Shown in pieces: positions 28,077 through 43,079 of a stretch of DNA of 64,000 nt. The notes under the pieces were generated by a model that was not told the DNA's origin, searched no databases, and worked only from the letters and a program-made list of their open reading frames with translations. Source of the DNA: Apostichopus japonicus (lineage: Eukaryota > Echinodermata > Holothuroidea > Aspidochirotida > Stichopodidae). The stretch lies in the NCBI RefSeq assembly GCF_037975245.1, contig NC_092580.1, forward strand, positions 1,331,001-1,395,000. Reading direction: 5' to 3'. Positions within the stretch are counted from its first letter, which is position 1. Each line of letters starts with the position of its first letter. Position numbers and translations under genes: made by a program.

Positions 28077-30205
28077 TCGAGACCAGGTGAGGGCAGTTTG
28101 CTTTTGCCGCGATCTCATACGGTCTCTGGAACTTTAAGTATTAGAAACGAACATAGATTTATATCAACTGCTGTCGTGGCGCGGTTGGTTGCTCTGTACC
28201 TCGAGAACGTGACGTATTTTGGATCGCGGGCTCGAGACCAGGTGGGGGCAGTTTGCTTTTGCCGGATCTCATACGGTCTCTGGAACTTTAAGTATTAGAA
28301 ACGAACATAGATTTATATCAACTGCTGTCGTGCCGCGGTTGGTTGTGCTCTGTACCTCGAGAGCGTGACGTATTTTGGATCGCGGGCTCGAGAACAGGCC
28401 AGCGCAGTTTGCTTTTGCCGCGATCTAATACGGTCTCTGGAACTTTAAGTATTAGAAACGAACATAGATTTATATCAACTGCTGTCGTGGCGCGGTTGGT
28501 TGCTCTGTACCTCGAAAACGTGACGTATTTTGGATCGCGGGCTCAAGACCAGGTGGGGGCAGTTTGCTTTTGCCGCGATCTGGTACGGTCTCTGGGAACT
28601 TTAAGTATTAGAAACGAACATAGATTTATATCAACTGCTGTCGTGGCGCGGTTGGTTGCTCTGTACCTCGAGAGCGTGACGTATTTTGGATCGCGGGCTC
28701 GAGACCAGGTGGGGGCAGTTTGCTTTTGCCGCGATCTTATACGGTCTCTGGGAACTTTAAGTATTAGAAACGAACATAGATTTATATCAACTGCTGTCGT
28801 GGCGCGGTTGGTTGCTCTGTACCTCGAGAGCGTGACGTATTTTGGATCGCGGGCTCGAGACCAGGTGGGGGCAGTTTGCTTTTGCCGCGATTTGATACGG
28901 TCTCTGGGAACTTTAAGTATTAGAAACGAACATAGATTTATATCAACTGCTGTCGTGGCGCGGTTGGTTGCTCTGTACCTCGAGAGCGTGACGTATTTTG
29001 GATCGCGGGCTCGAGACCAGGTGGGGGCAGTTTGCTTTTGCCGCGATTTTATACGGTCTCTGGGAACTTTAAGTATTAGAAACGAACATAGATTTATATC
29101 AACTGCTGTCGTGGCGCGGTTGGTTGTGCTCTGTACCTCGAGAGCGTGACGTATTTTGGATCGCGGGCTCGAGACCAGGTGGGGGCAGTTTGCTTTTGCC
29201 TCGATTTTATTCGGTCTCTGGGAACTTTAAGTATTAGAAACGAACATAGATTTATATCAACTGCTGTCGTGGCGCGGTTGGTTGTGCTCTGTACCTCGAG
29301 AGCGTGACGTATTTTGGATCGCGGGCTCGAGACCAGGCCAGCGCAGTTTGCTTTTGCCGCGATCTCATACCGTCTCTGGAACTTTAAGTATTAGAAACGA
29401 ACATAGATTTATATCAACTGCTGTCGTGGCGCGGTTGGTTGCTCTGTACCTCGAGAACGTGACGTATTTTAGATCGCGGGCTCGAGACCAGGTGGGGGCA
29501 GTTTGCTTTTGCCGCGATATGGTATGGTCTCTGGAACTTTAAGTAATAGAAACGAACATAGATTTATATCAACTGCTGTCGTGGCGCGGTTGGTTGCTCT
29601 GTACCTCGAGAGCGTGACGTATTTTGGATCGCGGGCTCGAGACCAGGTGGGGGCAGTTTGCTTTTGCCGCGATCTTTTACGGTCTCTGGAACTTTAAGTA
29701 TTAGAAACGAACATAGGTTTATATCAACTGCTGTCGTGGCGCGGTTGGTTGTGCTCTGTACTTTGAGAGCGTGACGTATTTTGGATCGCGGGCTCGAGAC
29801 CAGGTGGGGGCAGTTTGCTTTTGCCTCGATCTCATACAATCTCTGGAACTTTAAGTATTAGAAACGAACGTAGATTTATATCAACTGCTGTCGTGGCGCG
29901 GTTGGTTGTGCTCTGTACCCCGACAGCGTGACTTACTTTGGATCGCGGGCTCGAGACCAGGTGGGCGCAGTTTGCTTTTGCCGCGATCTGATACGGTCTC
30001 TGGAAACTTTAAATATTAGAAACGAACGTAGATTTATATCAACTGCTGTCGTGGCGAAGTTGGTTGTGCTCTGTACCCCGACAGCGTGACTTACTTTGGA
30101 TCGCGGGCTCGAGACCAGGCCAGCGAAGTTTGCTTTTGCCGCGATCTCATACGGTCTCTGGAACTTTAAGTATTAGAAACGAACATAGATTTATATCAAC
30201 TGCTG
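28077..30205. repeat. 2187-bp tandem duplication in the array, copy 2
   Basis: This is the second copy of the block at 25890-28076. Similarity ends at about 30205: the first copy continues into a GCGTTTGGTTGCTC monomer, while this copy continues into regular B-type monomers. Part of the block (the CTTTGAGAGCG monomer and the two CCCCGACAGCG monomers) appears a third time at about 33030-33490. Confidence 0.88.
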
Positions 30206-33200
30206 TCGTGGCGCGGTTGGTTGTGCTCTGTACCTCGAGAGCGTGACGTATTTTGGATCGCGGGCTCGAGACCAGGCCAGCGCAGTTTGCTTTTGCCTCG
30301 ATCTTATACGGTCTCTGGAACTTTAAGTATTAGAAACGAACATAGATTTATATCAACTGCTGTCGTGGCGCGGTTGGTTGTGCTCTGTACCTCGAGAACG
30401 TGACGTATTTTGGATCGCGGGCTCGAGACCAGGTGGGGGCAGTTTGCTTTTGCCGCGATCTTATACGGTCTCTGGAACTTTAAGTATTAGAAACGAACAT
30501 AGATTTATATCAACTGCTGTCGTGGCGCGGTTGGTTGTGCTCTGTACCTCGAGAGCGTGACGCATTTTGGATCGCGGGCTCGAGAACAGGCCAGCGCAGT
30601 TTGCTTTTGCCGCGATCTCATACGGTCTCTGGGAACTTTAAGTATTAGAAACGAACATAGATTTATATCAACTGCTGTCGTGGCGCGGTTGGTTGTGCTC
30701 TGTACCTCGAGAGCGTGACGTTTTTTGAATCGCGGGCTCGAGAACAGGCCAGCGCAGTTTGCTTTTGCCGCGATCTTATACGGTCTCTGGAACTTTAAGT
30801 ATTAGAAACGAACATAGATTTATATCAACTGCTGTCGTGGCGCGGTTGGTTGTGCACTGTACCTCGAGAGCGTGACGTATTTTGGATCGCGGGCTCGAGA
30901 ACCGGCCAGCGCAGTTTGCTTTTGCCGCGATCTTATACGGTCTCTGGAACTTTAAGTATTAGAAACGAACATAGATTTATATCAACTGCTGTCGTGGCGC
31001 GGTTGGTTGTGCAATGTACCTCGAGAGCGTGACGTATTTTGGATCGCGGGCTCGAGACCAGGCCAGCGCAGTTTGCTTTTGCCTCGATCTTATACGGTCT
31101 CTGGAACTTTAAGTATTAGAAACGAACATAGATTTATATCAACTGCTGTCGTGGCGCGGTTGGTTGTGCTCTGTACCTCGAGAGGGTGACGTATTTTGGA
31201 TCGCGGGCTCGAGACCAGGCCAGCGCAGTTTGCTTTTGCCGCGATCTTATACGGTCTCTGGAACTTTAAGTATTAGAAACGAACATAGATTTATATCAAC
31301 TGCTGTCGTGGCGCGGTTGGTTGTGCTCTGTACCTCGAGAGCGTGACGTATTTTGGATCGCGGGCTCGAGACCAGGTGGGGGCAGTTTGCTTTTGCCGCG
31401 ATCTTATACGGTCTCTGGAACTGTAAGTATTAGAAACGAACATAGATTTATATCAACTGCTGTCGTGGCGCGGTTGGTTGTGCTCTGTACCTCGAGAGCG
31501 TGACGTATTTTGGATCGCGGGCTCGAGACCAGGCCAGCGCAGTTTGCTTTTGCCGCGATCTTATACGGTCTCTGGAACTTTAAGTATTAGAAACGAACAT
31601 AGATTTATATCAACTGCTGTCGTGGCGCGGTTGGTTGTGCTCTGTACCTCGAGAGCGTGACGTATTTTGGATCGCGGGCTCGAGACCAGGTGGGGGCAGT
31701 TTGCTTTTGCCGCGATCTTATATGGTCTCTGGAACTTTAAGTATTAGAAACGAACATAGATTTATATCAACTGCTGTCGTGGTGCGGTTGGTTGTGCTCT
31801 GTACCTCGAGAGCGTGACGTATTTTGGATCGCGGGCTCGAGACCAGGCCAGCGCAGTTTGCTTTTGCCGCGATCTTATACGGTCTCTGGAACTTTAAGTA
31901 TTAGAAACGAACATAGATTTATATCAACTGCTGTCGTGGCGCGGTTGGTTGTGCTCTGTACCTCGAGAGGGTGACGTATTTTGGATCGCGGGCTCGAGAC
32001 CAGGCCAGCGCAGTTTGCTTTTGCCGCGATCTTATACGGTGTCTGGAACTTTAAGTATTAGAAACGAACATAGATTTATATCAACTGCTGTCGTGGCGCG
32101 GTTGGTTGTGCTCTGTACCTCGAGAGCGTGACGTATTTTGGATCGCGGGCTCGAGACCAGGTGGGGGCAGTTTGCTTTTGCCGCGATCTTATACGGTCTC
32201 TGGAACTGTAAGTATTAGAAACGAACGTAGATTTATATCAACTGCTGTCGTGGCGCGGTTGGTTGTGCTCTGTACCTCGAGAGCGTGACGTATTTTGGAT
32301 CGCGGGCTCGAGACCAGGCCAGCGCAGTTTGCTTTTGCCGCGATCTTATACGGTCTCTGGAACTTTAAGTATTAGAAACGAACATAGATTTATATCAACT
32401 GCTGTCGTGGCGCGGTTGGTTGTGCTCTGTACCTCGAGAGCGTGACGTATTTTGGATCGCGGGCTCGAGACCAGGTGGGGGCAGTTTGCTTTTGCCGCGA
32501 TCTTATATGGTCTCTGGAACTTTAAGTATTAGAAACGAACATAGATTTATATCAACTGCTGTCGTGGCGCGGTTGGTTGTGCTCTGTACCTCGAGAGCGT
32601 GACGTATTTTGGATCGCGGGCTCGAGACCAGGTGGGGGCAGTTTGCTTTTGCCGCGATCTTTTACGGTCTCTGGAACTTTAAGTATTAGAAACGAACATA
32701 GGTTTATATCAACTGCTGTCGTGGCGCGGTTGGTTGTGCTCTGTACCTCGAGAGCGTGACGTATTTTGGAACGCGGGCTCGAGACCAGGCCAGCGCAGTT
32801 TGCTTTTGCCGCGATTTTATACGGTCTCTGGAACTTTAAGTATTAGAAACGAACATAGATTTATATCAACTGCTGTCGTGGCGCGGTTGGTTATGCTCTG
32901 TACCTCGAGAGCGTGACGTATTTTGGATCGCGGGCTCGAGACCAGGCCAGCGCAGTTTGCCTTTGCCGCGATCTCATACGGTCTCTGGAACTTTAAGTAT
33001 TAGAAACGAACATAGATTTATATCAACTGCTGTCGTGGCGCGGTTGGTTGTGCTCTGTACTTTGAGAGCGTGACGTATTTTGGATCGCGGGCTCGAGACC
33101 AGGTGGGGGCAGTTTCTTTTGCCTCGATCTCATACAATCTCTGGAACTTTAAGTATTAGAAACGAACGTAGATTTATATCAACTGCTGTCGTGGCGCGGT

Positions 33201-36200
33201 TGGTTGTGCTCTGTACCCCGACAGCGTGACTTACTTTGGATCGCGGGCTCGAGACCAGGTGGGCGCAGTTTGCTTTTGCCGCGATCTGATACGGTCTCTG
33301 GAAACTTTAAATATTAGAAACGAACGTAGATTTATATCAACTGCTGTCGTGGCGAAGTTGGTTGTGCTCTGTACCCCGACAGCGTGACTTACTTTGGATC
33401 GCGGGCTCGAGACCAGGCCAGCGCAGTTTGCTTTTGCCGCGATCTCATACGGTCTCTGGAACTTTAAGTATTAGAAACGAACATAGATTTATATCAACTG
33501 CTGTCGTGGCGCGGTTGGTTGTGCTCTGTACCTCGAGAGCGTGACGTATTTTGGATCGCGGGCTCGAGACCAGGCCAGCGCAGTTTGCTTTTGCCTCGAT
33601 CTTATACGGTCTCTGGAACTTTAAGTATTAGAAACGAACATAGATTTATATCAACTGCTGTCGTGGCGCGGTTGGTTGTGCTCTGTACCTCGAGAACGTG
33701 ACGTATTTTGGATCGCGGGCTCGAGACCAGGTGGGGGCAGTTTGCTTTTGCCGCGATCTTATACGGTCTCTGGAACTTTAAGTATTAGAAACGAACATAG
33801 ATTTATATCAACTGCTGTCGTGGCGCGGTTGGTTGTGCTCTGTACTTCGAGAGCGTGACGCATTTTGGATCGCGGGCTCGAGAACAGGCCAGCGCAGTTT
33901 GCTTTTGCCGCGATCTCATACGGTCTCTGGGAACTTTAAGTATTAGAAACGAACATAGATTTATATCAACTGCTGTCGTGGCGCGGTTGGTTGTGCTCTG
34001 TACCTCGAGAGCGTGACGTTTTTTGAATCGCGGGCTCGAGAACAGGCCAGCGCAGTTTGCTTTTGCCGCGATCTTATACGGTCTCTGGAACTTTAAGTAT
34101 TAGAAACGAACATAGATTTATATCAACTGCTGTCGTGGCGCGGTTGGTTGTGCACTGTACCTCGAGAGCGTGACGTATTTTGGATCGCGGGCTCGAGAAC
34201 CGGCCAGCGCAGTTTGCTTTTGCCGCGATCTTATACGGTCTCTGGAACTTTAAGTATTAGAAACGAACATAGATTTATATCAACTGCTGTCGTGGCGCGG
34301 TTGGTTGTGCACTGTACCTCGAGAGCGTGACGTATTTTGGATCGCGGGCTCGAGACCAGGCCAGCGCAGTTTGCTTTTGCCGCGATCTTATATGGTCTCT
34401 GGAACTTTAAGTATTAGAAACGAACATAGATTTATATCAACTGCTGTCGTGGCGCGGTTGGTTGTGCTCTGTACCTCGAGAGCGTGACGTATTTTGGATC
34501 GCGGGCTCGAGACCAGGTGGGGGCAGTTTGCTTTTGCCGCGATCTTATACGGTCTCTGGAACTTTAAGTATTAGAAACGAACATAGATTTATATCAACTG
34601 CTGTCGTGGCGCGGTTGGTTGTGCTCTGTACCTCGAGAGGGTGACGTATTTTGGATCGCGGGCTCGAGACCAGGCCAGCGCAGTTTGCTTTTGCCGCGAT
34701 CTTATACGGTGTCTGGAACTTTAAGTATTAGAAACGAACATAGATTTATATCAACTGCTGTCGTGGCGCGGTTGGTTGTGCTCTGTACCTCGAGAGCGTG
34801 ACGTATTTTGGATCGCGGGCTCGAGACCAGGTGGGGGCAGTTTGCTTTTGCCGCGATCTTATACGGTCTCTGGAACTGTAAGTATTAGAAACGAACATAG
34901 ATTTATATCAACTGCTGTCGTGGCGCGGTTGGTTGTGCTCTGTACCTCGAGAGCGTGACGTATTTTGGATCGCGGGCTCGAGACCAGGCCAGCGCAGTTT
35001 GCTTTTGCCGCGATCTTATACGGTCTCTGGAACTTTAAGTATTAGAAACGAACATAGATTTATATCAACTGCTGTCGTGGCGCGGTTGGTTGTGCTCTGT
35101 ACCTCGAGAGCGTGACGTATTTTGGATCGCGGGCTCGAGACCAGGTGGGGGCAGTTTGCTTTTGCCGCGATCTTATATGGTCTCTGGAACTTTAAGTATT
35201 AGAAACGAACATAGATTTATATCAACTGCTGTCGTGGCGCGGTTGGTTGTGCTCTGTACCTCGAGAGCGTGACGTATTTTGGATCGCGGGCTCGAGAACA
35301 GGCCAGCGCAGTTTGCTTTTGCCGCGATCTTATACGGTCTCTGGAACTTTAAGTATTAGAAACGAACATAGATTTATATCAACTGCTGTCGTGGCGCGGT
35401 TGGTTGTGCACTGTACCTCGAGAGCGTGACGTATTTTGGATCGCGGGCTCGAGAACAGGCCAGCGCAGTTTGCTTTTGCCGCGATCTTATACGGTCTCTG
35501 GAACTTTAAGTATTAGAAACGAACATAGATTTATATCAACTGCTGTCGTGGCGCGGTTGGTTGTGCACTGTACCTCGAGAGCGTGACGTATTTTGGATCG
35601 CGGGCTCGAGACCAGGCCAGCGCAGTTTGCTTTTGCCTCGATCTTTTTTGGTCTCTGGAACTTTAAGTATTAGAAACGAACATAGATTTATATCAACTGC
35701 TGTCGTGGCGCTGTTGGTTGTGCTCTGTACCTCGAGAGGGTGACGTATTTTGGATCGCGGGCTCGAGACCAGGCCAGCGCAGTTTGCTTTTGCCGCGATC
35801 TTATACGGTGTCTGGAACTTTAAGTATTAGAAACGAACATAGATTTATATCAACTGCTGTCGTGGCGCGGTTGGTTGTGCTCTGTACCTCGAGAGCGTGA
35901 CGTATTTTGGATCGCGGGCTCGAGACCAGGTGGGGGCAGTTTGCTTTTGCCGCGATCTTATACGGTCTCTGGAACTTTAAGTATTAGAAACGAACATAGA
36001 TTTATATCAACTGCTGTCGTGGCGCGGTTGGTTGTGCTCTGTACCTCGAGAGCGTGACGTATTTTGGATCGCGGGCTCGAGACCAGGCCAGCGCAGTTTG
36101 CTTTTGCCGCGATCTTATACGGTCTCTGGAACTTTAAGTATTAGAAACGAACATAGATTTATATCAACTGCTGTCGTGGCGCGGTTGGTTGTGCACTGTA

Positions 36201-39200
36201 CCTCGAGAGCGTGACGTATTTTGGATCGCGGGCTCGAGACCAGGCCAGCGCAGTTTGCTTTTGACTCGATCTTATACGGTCTCTGGAACTTTAAGTATTA
36301 GAAACGAACATAGATTTATATCAACTGCTGTCGTGGCGCTGTTGGTTGTGCTCTGTACCTCGAGAGGGTGACGTATTTTGGATCGCGGGCTCGAGACCAG
36401 GCCAGCGCAGTTTGCTTTTGCCGCGATCTTATACGGTGTCTGGAACTTTAAGTATTAGAAACGAACATAGATTTATATCAACTGCTGTCGTGGCGCGGTT
36501 GGTTGTGCTCTGTACCTCGAGAGCGTGACGTATTTTGGATCGCGGGCTCGAGACCAGGTGGGGGCAGTTTGCTTTTGCCGCGATCTTATACGGTCTCTGG
36601 AACTTTAAGTATTAGAAACGAACATAGATTTATATCAACTGCTCTCGTGGCGCGGTTGGTTGTGCTCTGTACCTCGAGAGCGTGACGTATTTTGGATCGC
36701 GGGCTCGAGACCAGGCCAGCGCAGTTTGCTTTTGCCGCGATCTTATACGGTCTCTGGAACTTTAAGTATTAGAAACGAACATAGATTTATATCAACTGTT
36801 GTCGTGGCGCGGTTGGTTGTGCTCTGTACCTCGAGAGCGTGACGTATTTTGGATCGCGGGCTCGAGACCAGGCCAGCGCAGTTTGCTTTTGCCGCGATCT
36901 TATACGGTCTCTGGAACTTTAAGTATTAGAAACGAACATAGATTTATATCAACTGTTGTCGTGGCGCGGTTGGTTGTGCTCTATACCTCGAGAGCGTGAC
37001 GTATATTGGATCGCGGGCTCGAGACCAGGCCAGCGCAGTTTGCTTTTGCCTCGATCTTATACGGTCTCTGGAACTTTAAGTATTAGAAACGAACGTAGAT
37101 TTATATCAACTGCTGTCGTGGCGCGGTTGGATGTGCTCTGTACCCCGACAGCGTGACTTACTTTGGATCGCGGGCTCGAGACCAGGCCAGCGCAGTTTGC
37201 TTTTGCCGCGATCTCATACTGTCTCTGGAAACTTTAAGTATTAGAAACGAACGTAGATTTATATCAACTGTTGTCGTGGCGCGGTTGGTTGTGCTCTGTA
37301 CCTCGAGAGCGTGACGTATTTTGGATCGCGGGCTCGAGAACAGGCCAGCGCAGTTTGCTTTTGCCGCGATCTTATACGGTCTCTGGAACTTTAAGTATTA
37401 GAAACGAACATAGATTTATATCAACTGCTGTCGTGGCGCGGTTGGTTGTGCTCTGTACCTCGAGAGCGAGACGTATTTTGGATCGCGGGCTCGAGACCCG
37501 GCAACCGCAGTTTGGTTTTGCCGCGATCTTATACGGTCTCTGGAACTTTAAGTATTAGAAACGAACATAGATTTATATCAACTGCTGTCGTGGCGCGGTT
37601 GGTTGTGCTCTGTACCTCGAGAGCGTGGCGTATTTTGGATCGCGGGCTCGAGACCAGGTGGGGGCAGTTTGCTTTTGCCTCGATCTTATACGGTCTCTGG
37701 AACTTTAAGTATTAGAAACGAACATAGATTTATATCAACTGCTGTCGTGGCGCTGTTGGTTGTGCTCTGTACCTCGAGAGGGTGACGTATTTTGGATCGC
37801 GGGCTCGAGACCAGGCCAGCGCAGTTTGCTTTTGCCGCGATCTTATACGGTGTCTGGAACTTTAAGTATTAGAAACGAACATAGATTTATATCAACTGCT
37901 GTCGTGGCGCGGTTGGTTGTGCTCTGTACCTCGAGAGCGTGACGTGTTTTGGATCGCGGGCTCGAGACCAGGTGGGGGCAGTTTGCTTTTGCCGCGATCT
38001 TATACGGTCTCTGGAACTTTAAGTATTAGAAACGAACATAGATTTATATCAACTGCTGTCGTGGCGCGGTTGGTTGTGCTCTGTACCTCGAGAGCGTGAC
38101 GTATTTTGGATCGCGGGCTCGAGACCAGGCCAGCGCAGTTTGCTTTTGCCGCGATCTTATACGGTCTCTGGAACTTTAAGTATTAGAAACGAACATAGAT
38201 TTATATCAACTGCTGTCGTGGCGCGGTTGGTTGTGCTCTGTACCTCGAGAGCGTGACGTATTTTGGATCGCGGGCTCGAGAACAGGCCAGCGCAGTTTGC
38301 TTTTGCCGCGATCTCATACGGTCTCTGGAACTTTAAGTATTAGAAACGAACATAGATTTATATCAACTGCTGTCGTGGCGCTGTTGGTTGTGCTCTGTAC
38401 CTCGAGAGCGTGACGCATTTTGGATCGCGGGCTCGAGACCAGGCCAGCGCAGTTTGCTTTTGCCGCGATCTTATACGGTCTCTGGAACTTTAAGTATTAG
38501 AAACGAACAAAGATTTATATCAACTGCTGTCGTGGCGCGGTTGGTTGTGCTCTGTACCTCGAGAGCGTGACGTATTTTGGATCGCGGGCTCGAGACCAGG
38601 TGGGGGCAGTTTGCTTTTGCCGCGATCCTATACGGTCTCTGGAACTTTAAGTATTAGAAACGAACATAGATTTATATCAATTGCTGTCGTGGCGCGGTTG
38701 GTTGTGCTCTGTACCTCGAGAGCGTGACGTATTTTGGATCGCGGGCTCGAGACCAGGTGGGGGCAGTTTGCTTTTGCCGCGATCCTATACGGTCTCTGGA
38801 ACTTTAAGTATTAGAAACGAACATAGATTTATATCAATTGCTGTCGTGGCGCGGTTGGTTGTGCTCTGTACCTCGAGAGCGTGACGTATTTTGGATCGCG
38901 GGCTCGAGACCAGGCCAGCGCAGTTTGCTTTTGCCGCGATCTTATACGGTCTCTGGAACTTTAAGTATTAGAAACGAACATAGATTTATATCAACTGTTG
39001 TCGTGGCGCGGTTGGTTGTGCTCTATACCTCGAGAGCGTGACGTATATTGGATCGCGGGCTCGAGACCAGGCCAGCGCAGTTTGCTTTTGCCTCGATCTT
39101 ATACGGTCTCTGGAACTTTAAGTATTAGAAACGAACGTAGATTTATATCAACTGCTGTCGTGGCGCGGTTGGATGTGCTCTGTACCCCGACAGCGTGACT

Positions 39201-40254
39201 TACTTTGGATCGCGGGCTCGAGACCAGGCCAGCGCAGTTTGCTTTTGCCGCGATCTCATACTGTCTCTGGAAACTTTAAGTATTAGAAACGAACGTAGAT
39301 TTATATCAACTGTTGTCGTGGCGCGGTTGGTTGTGCTCTGTACCTCGAGAGCGTGACGTATTTTGGATCGCGGGCTCGAGAACAGGCCAGCGCAGTTTGC
39401 TTTTGCCGCGATCTTATACGGTCTCTGGAACTTTAAGTATTAGAAACGAACATAGATTTATATCAACTGCTGTCGTGGCGCGGTTGGTTGTGCTCTGTAC
39501 CTCGAGAGCGAGACGTATTTTGGATCGCGGGCTCGAGACCCGGCAACCGCAGTTTGGTTTTGCCGCGATCTTATACGGTCTCTGGAACTTTAAGTATTAG
39601 AAACGAACATAGATTTATATCAACTGCTGTCGTGGCGCGGTTGGTTGTGCTCTGTACCTCGAGAGCGTGACGTATTTTGGATCGCGGGCTCGAGACCAGG
39701 TGGGGGCAGTTTGCTTTTGCCTCGATCTTATACGGTCTCTGGAACTTTAAGTATTAGAAACGAACATAGATTTATATCAACTGCTGTCGTGGCGCTGTTG
39801 GTTGTGCTCTGTACCTCGAGAGGGTGACGTATTTTGGATCGCGGGCTCGAGACCAGGCCAGCGCAGTTTGCTTTTGCCGCGATCTTATACGGTGTCTGGA
39901 ACTTTAAGTATTAGAAACGAACATAGATTTATATCAACTGCTGTCGTGGCGCGGTTGGTTGTGCTCTGTACCTCGAGAGCGTGACGTGTTTTGGATCGCG
40001 GGCTCGAGACCAGGTGGGGGCAGTTTGCTTTTGCCGCGATCTTATACGGTCTCTGGAACTTTAAGTATTAGAAACGAACATAGATTTATATCAACTGTTG
40101 TCGTGGCGCGGTTGGTTGTGCTCTGTACCTCGAGAGCGTGACGTATTTTGGATCGCGGGCTCGAGACCAGGTGGGGGCAGTTTGCTTTTGCCGCGATCCT
40201 ATACGGTCTCTGGAACTTTAAGTATTAGAAACGAACATAGATTTATATCAACTG

Positions 40255-40409
40255 CTGTCGTGGCGCGGTTGGTTGCTCTGTACCTCGAGAGCGTGACGTA
40301 TTTTGGATCGCGGGCTCGAGACCATGTGGGGGCAGTTTGCTTTTGCCGCGATCTCATACGGTCTCTGGAACTTTAAGTATTAGAAACGAACATAGATTTA
40401 TATCAACTG
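40255..40409. repeat. Isolated A-type 155-bp monomer inside domain B
   Basis: This monomer lacks the GT insertion (GGTTGCTCTG) and has CCATGTGGGGGCAG. It sits among 157-bp monomers on both sides. Because nothing else nearby is A-type, a short gene-conversion tract or a small exchange with domain A is the simplest explanation. Confidence 0.8.
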
Positions 40410-43079
40410 CTGTCGTGGCGCTGTTGGTTGTGCTCTGTACCTCGAGAGGGTGACGTATTTTGGATCGCGGGCTCGAGACCAGGCCAGCGCAGTTTGCTTT
40501 TGCCGCGATCTTATACGGTGTCTGGAACTTTAAGTATTAGAAACGAACATAGATTTATATCAACTGCTGTCGTGGCGCGGTTGGTTGTGCTCTGTACCTC
40601 GAGAGCGTGACGTATTTTGGATCGCGGGCTCGAGACCAGGTGGGGGCAGTTTGCTTTTGCCGCGATCTTATACGGTCTCTGGAACTTTAAGTATTAGAAA
40701 CGAACATAGATTTATATCAACTGCTGTCGTGGCGCGGTTGGTTGTGCTCTGTACCTCGAGAGCGTGACGTATTTTGGATCGCGGGCTCGAGACCAGGCCA
40801 GCGCAGTTTGCTTTTGCCGCGATCTTATACGGTCTCTGGAACTTTAAGTATTAGAAACGAACATAGATTTATATCAACTGCTGTCGTGGCGCGGTTGGTT
40901 GTGCACTGTACCTCGAGAACGTGACGTATTTTGGATCGCGGGCTCGAGACCAGGCCAGCGCAGTTTGCTTTTGACTCGATCTTATACGGTCTCTGGAACT
41001 TTAAGTATTAGAAACGAACATAGATTTATATCAACTGCTGTCGTGGCGCTGTTGGTTGTGCTCTGTACCTCGAGAGGGTGACGTATTTTGGATCGCGGGC
41101 TCGAGACCAGGCCAGCGCAGTTTGCTTTTGCCGCGATCTTATACGGTGTCTGGAACTTTAAGTATTAGAAACGAACATAGATTTATATCAACTGCTGTCG
41201 TGGCGCGGTTGGTTGTGCTCTGTACCTCGAGAGCGTGACGTATTTTGGATCGCGGGCTCGAGACCAGGTGGGGGCAGTTTGCTTTTGCCGCGATCTTATA
41301 CGGTCTCTGGAACTTTAAGTATTAGAAACGAACATAGATTTATATCAACTGTTGTCGTGGCGCGGTTGGTTGTGCTCTGTACCTCGAGAGCGTGACGTAT
41401 TTTGGATCGCGGGCTCGAGACCAGGCCAGCGCAGTTTGCTTTTGCCTCGATCTTATACGGTCTCTGGAACTTTAAGTATTAGAAACGAACATAGATTTAT
41501 ATCAACTGTTGTCGTGGCGCGGTTGGTTGTGCTCTGTACCTCGAGAGCGTGACGTATTTTGGATCGCGGGCTCGAGAACAGGCCAGCGCAGTTTGCTTTT
41601 GCCGCGATCTCATACGGTCTCTGGAACTTTAAGTATTAGAAACGAACATAGATTTATATCAACTGCTGTCGTGGCGCTGTTGGTTGTGCTCTGTACCTCG
41701 AGAGCGTGACGCATTTTGGATCGCGGGCTCGAGACCAGGCCAGCGCAGTTTGCTTTTGCCGCGATCTCATACGGTCTCTGGAACTTTAAGTATTAGAAAC
41801 GAACAAAGATTTATATCAACTGCTGTCGTGGCGCGGTTGGTTGTGCTCTGTACCTCGAGAGCGTGACGTATTTTGGATCGCGGGCTCGAGACCAGGTGGG
41901 GGCAGTTTGCTTTTGCCGCGATCCTATACGGTCTCTGGAACTTTAAGTATTAGAAACGAACATAGATTTATATCAATTGCTGTCGTGGCGCGGTTGGTTG
42001 TGCTCTGTACCTCGAGAGCGTGACGTATTTTGGATCGCGGGCTCGAGACCAGGTGGGGGCAGTTTGCTTTTGCCGCGATCTTATACGGTCTCTGGAACTT
42101 TAAGTATTAGAAACGAACATAGATTTATATCAATTGCTGTCGTGGCGCGGTTGGTTGTGCTCTGTACCTCGAGAGCGTGACGTATTTTGGATCGCGGGCT
42201 CGAGACCAGGCCAGCGCAGTTTGCTTTTGCCGCGATCTTATACGGTCTCTGGAACTTTAAGTATTAGAAACGAACATAGATTTATATCAACTGTTGTCGT
42301 GGCGCGGTTGGTTGTGCTCTATACCTCGAGAGCGTGACGTATATTGGATCGCGGGCTCGAGACCAGGCCAGCGCAGTTTGCTTTTGCCTCGATCTTATAC
42401 GGTCTCTGGAACTTTAAGTATTAGAAACGAACGTAGATTTATATCAACTGCTGTCGTGGCGCGGTTGGATGTGCTCTGTACCCCGACAGCGTGACTTACT
42501 TTGGATCGCGGGCTCGAGACCAGGCCAGCGCAGTTTGCTTTTGCCGCGATCTCATACTGTCTCTGGAAACTTTAAGTATTAGAAACGAACGTAGATTTAT
42601 ATCAACTGTTGTCGTGGCGCGGTTGGTTGTGCTCTGTACCTCGAGAGCGTGACGTATTTTGGATCGCGGGCTCGAGAACAGGCCAGCGCAGTTTGCTTTT
42701 GCCGCGATCTTATACGGTCTCTGGAACTTTAAGTATTAGAAACGAACATAGATTTATATCAACTGCTGTCGTGGCGCGGTTGGTTGTGCTCTGTACCTCG
42801 AGAGCGTGACGTGTTTTGGATCGCGGGCTCGAGACCAGGTGGGGGCAGTTTGCTTTTGCCGCGATCTTATACGGTCTCTGGAACTTTAAGTATTAGAAAC
42901 GAACATAGATTTATATCAACTGTTGTCGTGGCGCGGTTGGTTGTGCTCTGTACCTCGAGAGCGTGACGTATTTTGGATCGCGGGCTCGAGACCAGGTGGG
43001 GGCAGTTTGCTTTTGCCGCGATCCTATACGGTCTCTGGAACTTTAAGTATTAGAAACGAACATAGATTTATATCAACTG

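Larger units (their letters stand above)
25521..30205. repeat. Mixed A/B satellite transition zone
   Basis: A-type monomers (GGTTGCTCTG) and B-type monomers (GGTTGTGCTCTG) alternate here. The B-type distal variant CCAGGCCAGCGCAG first appears here, at about 26206. The zone contains diverged monomers such as the CCCCGACAGCGTGACTT type and one with CTTTGAGAGCGTG. Most of the zone is a recent head-to-tail duplication with a 2187-bp offset, listed separately. Confidence 0.85.
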
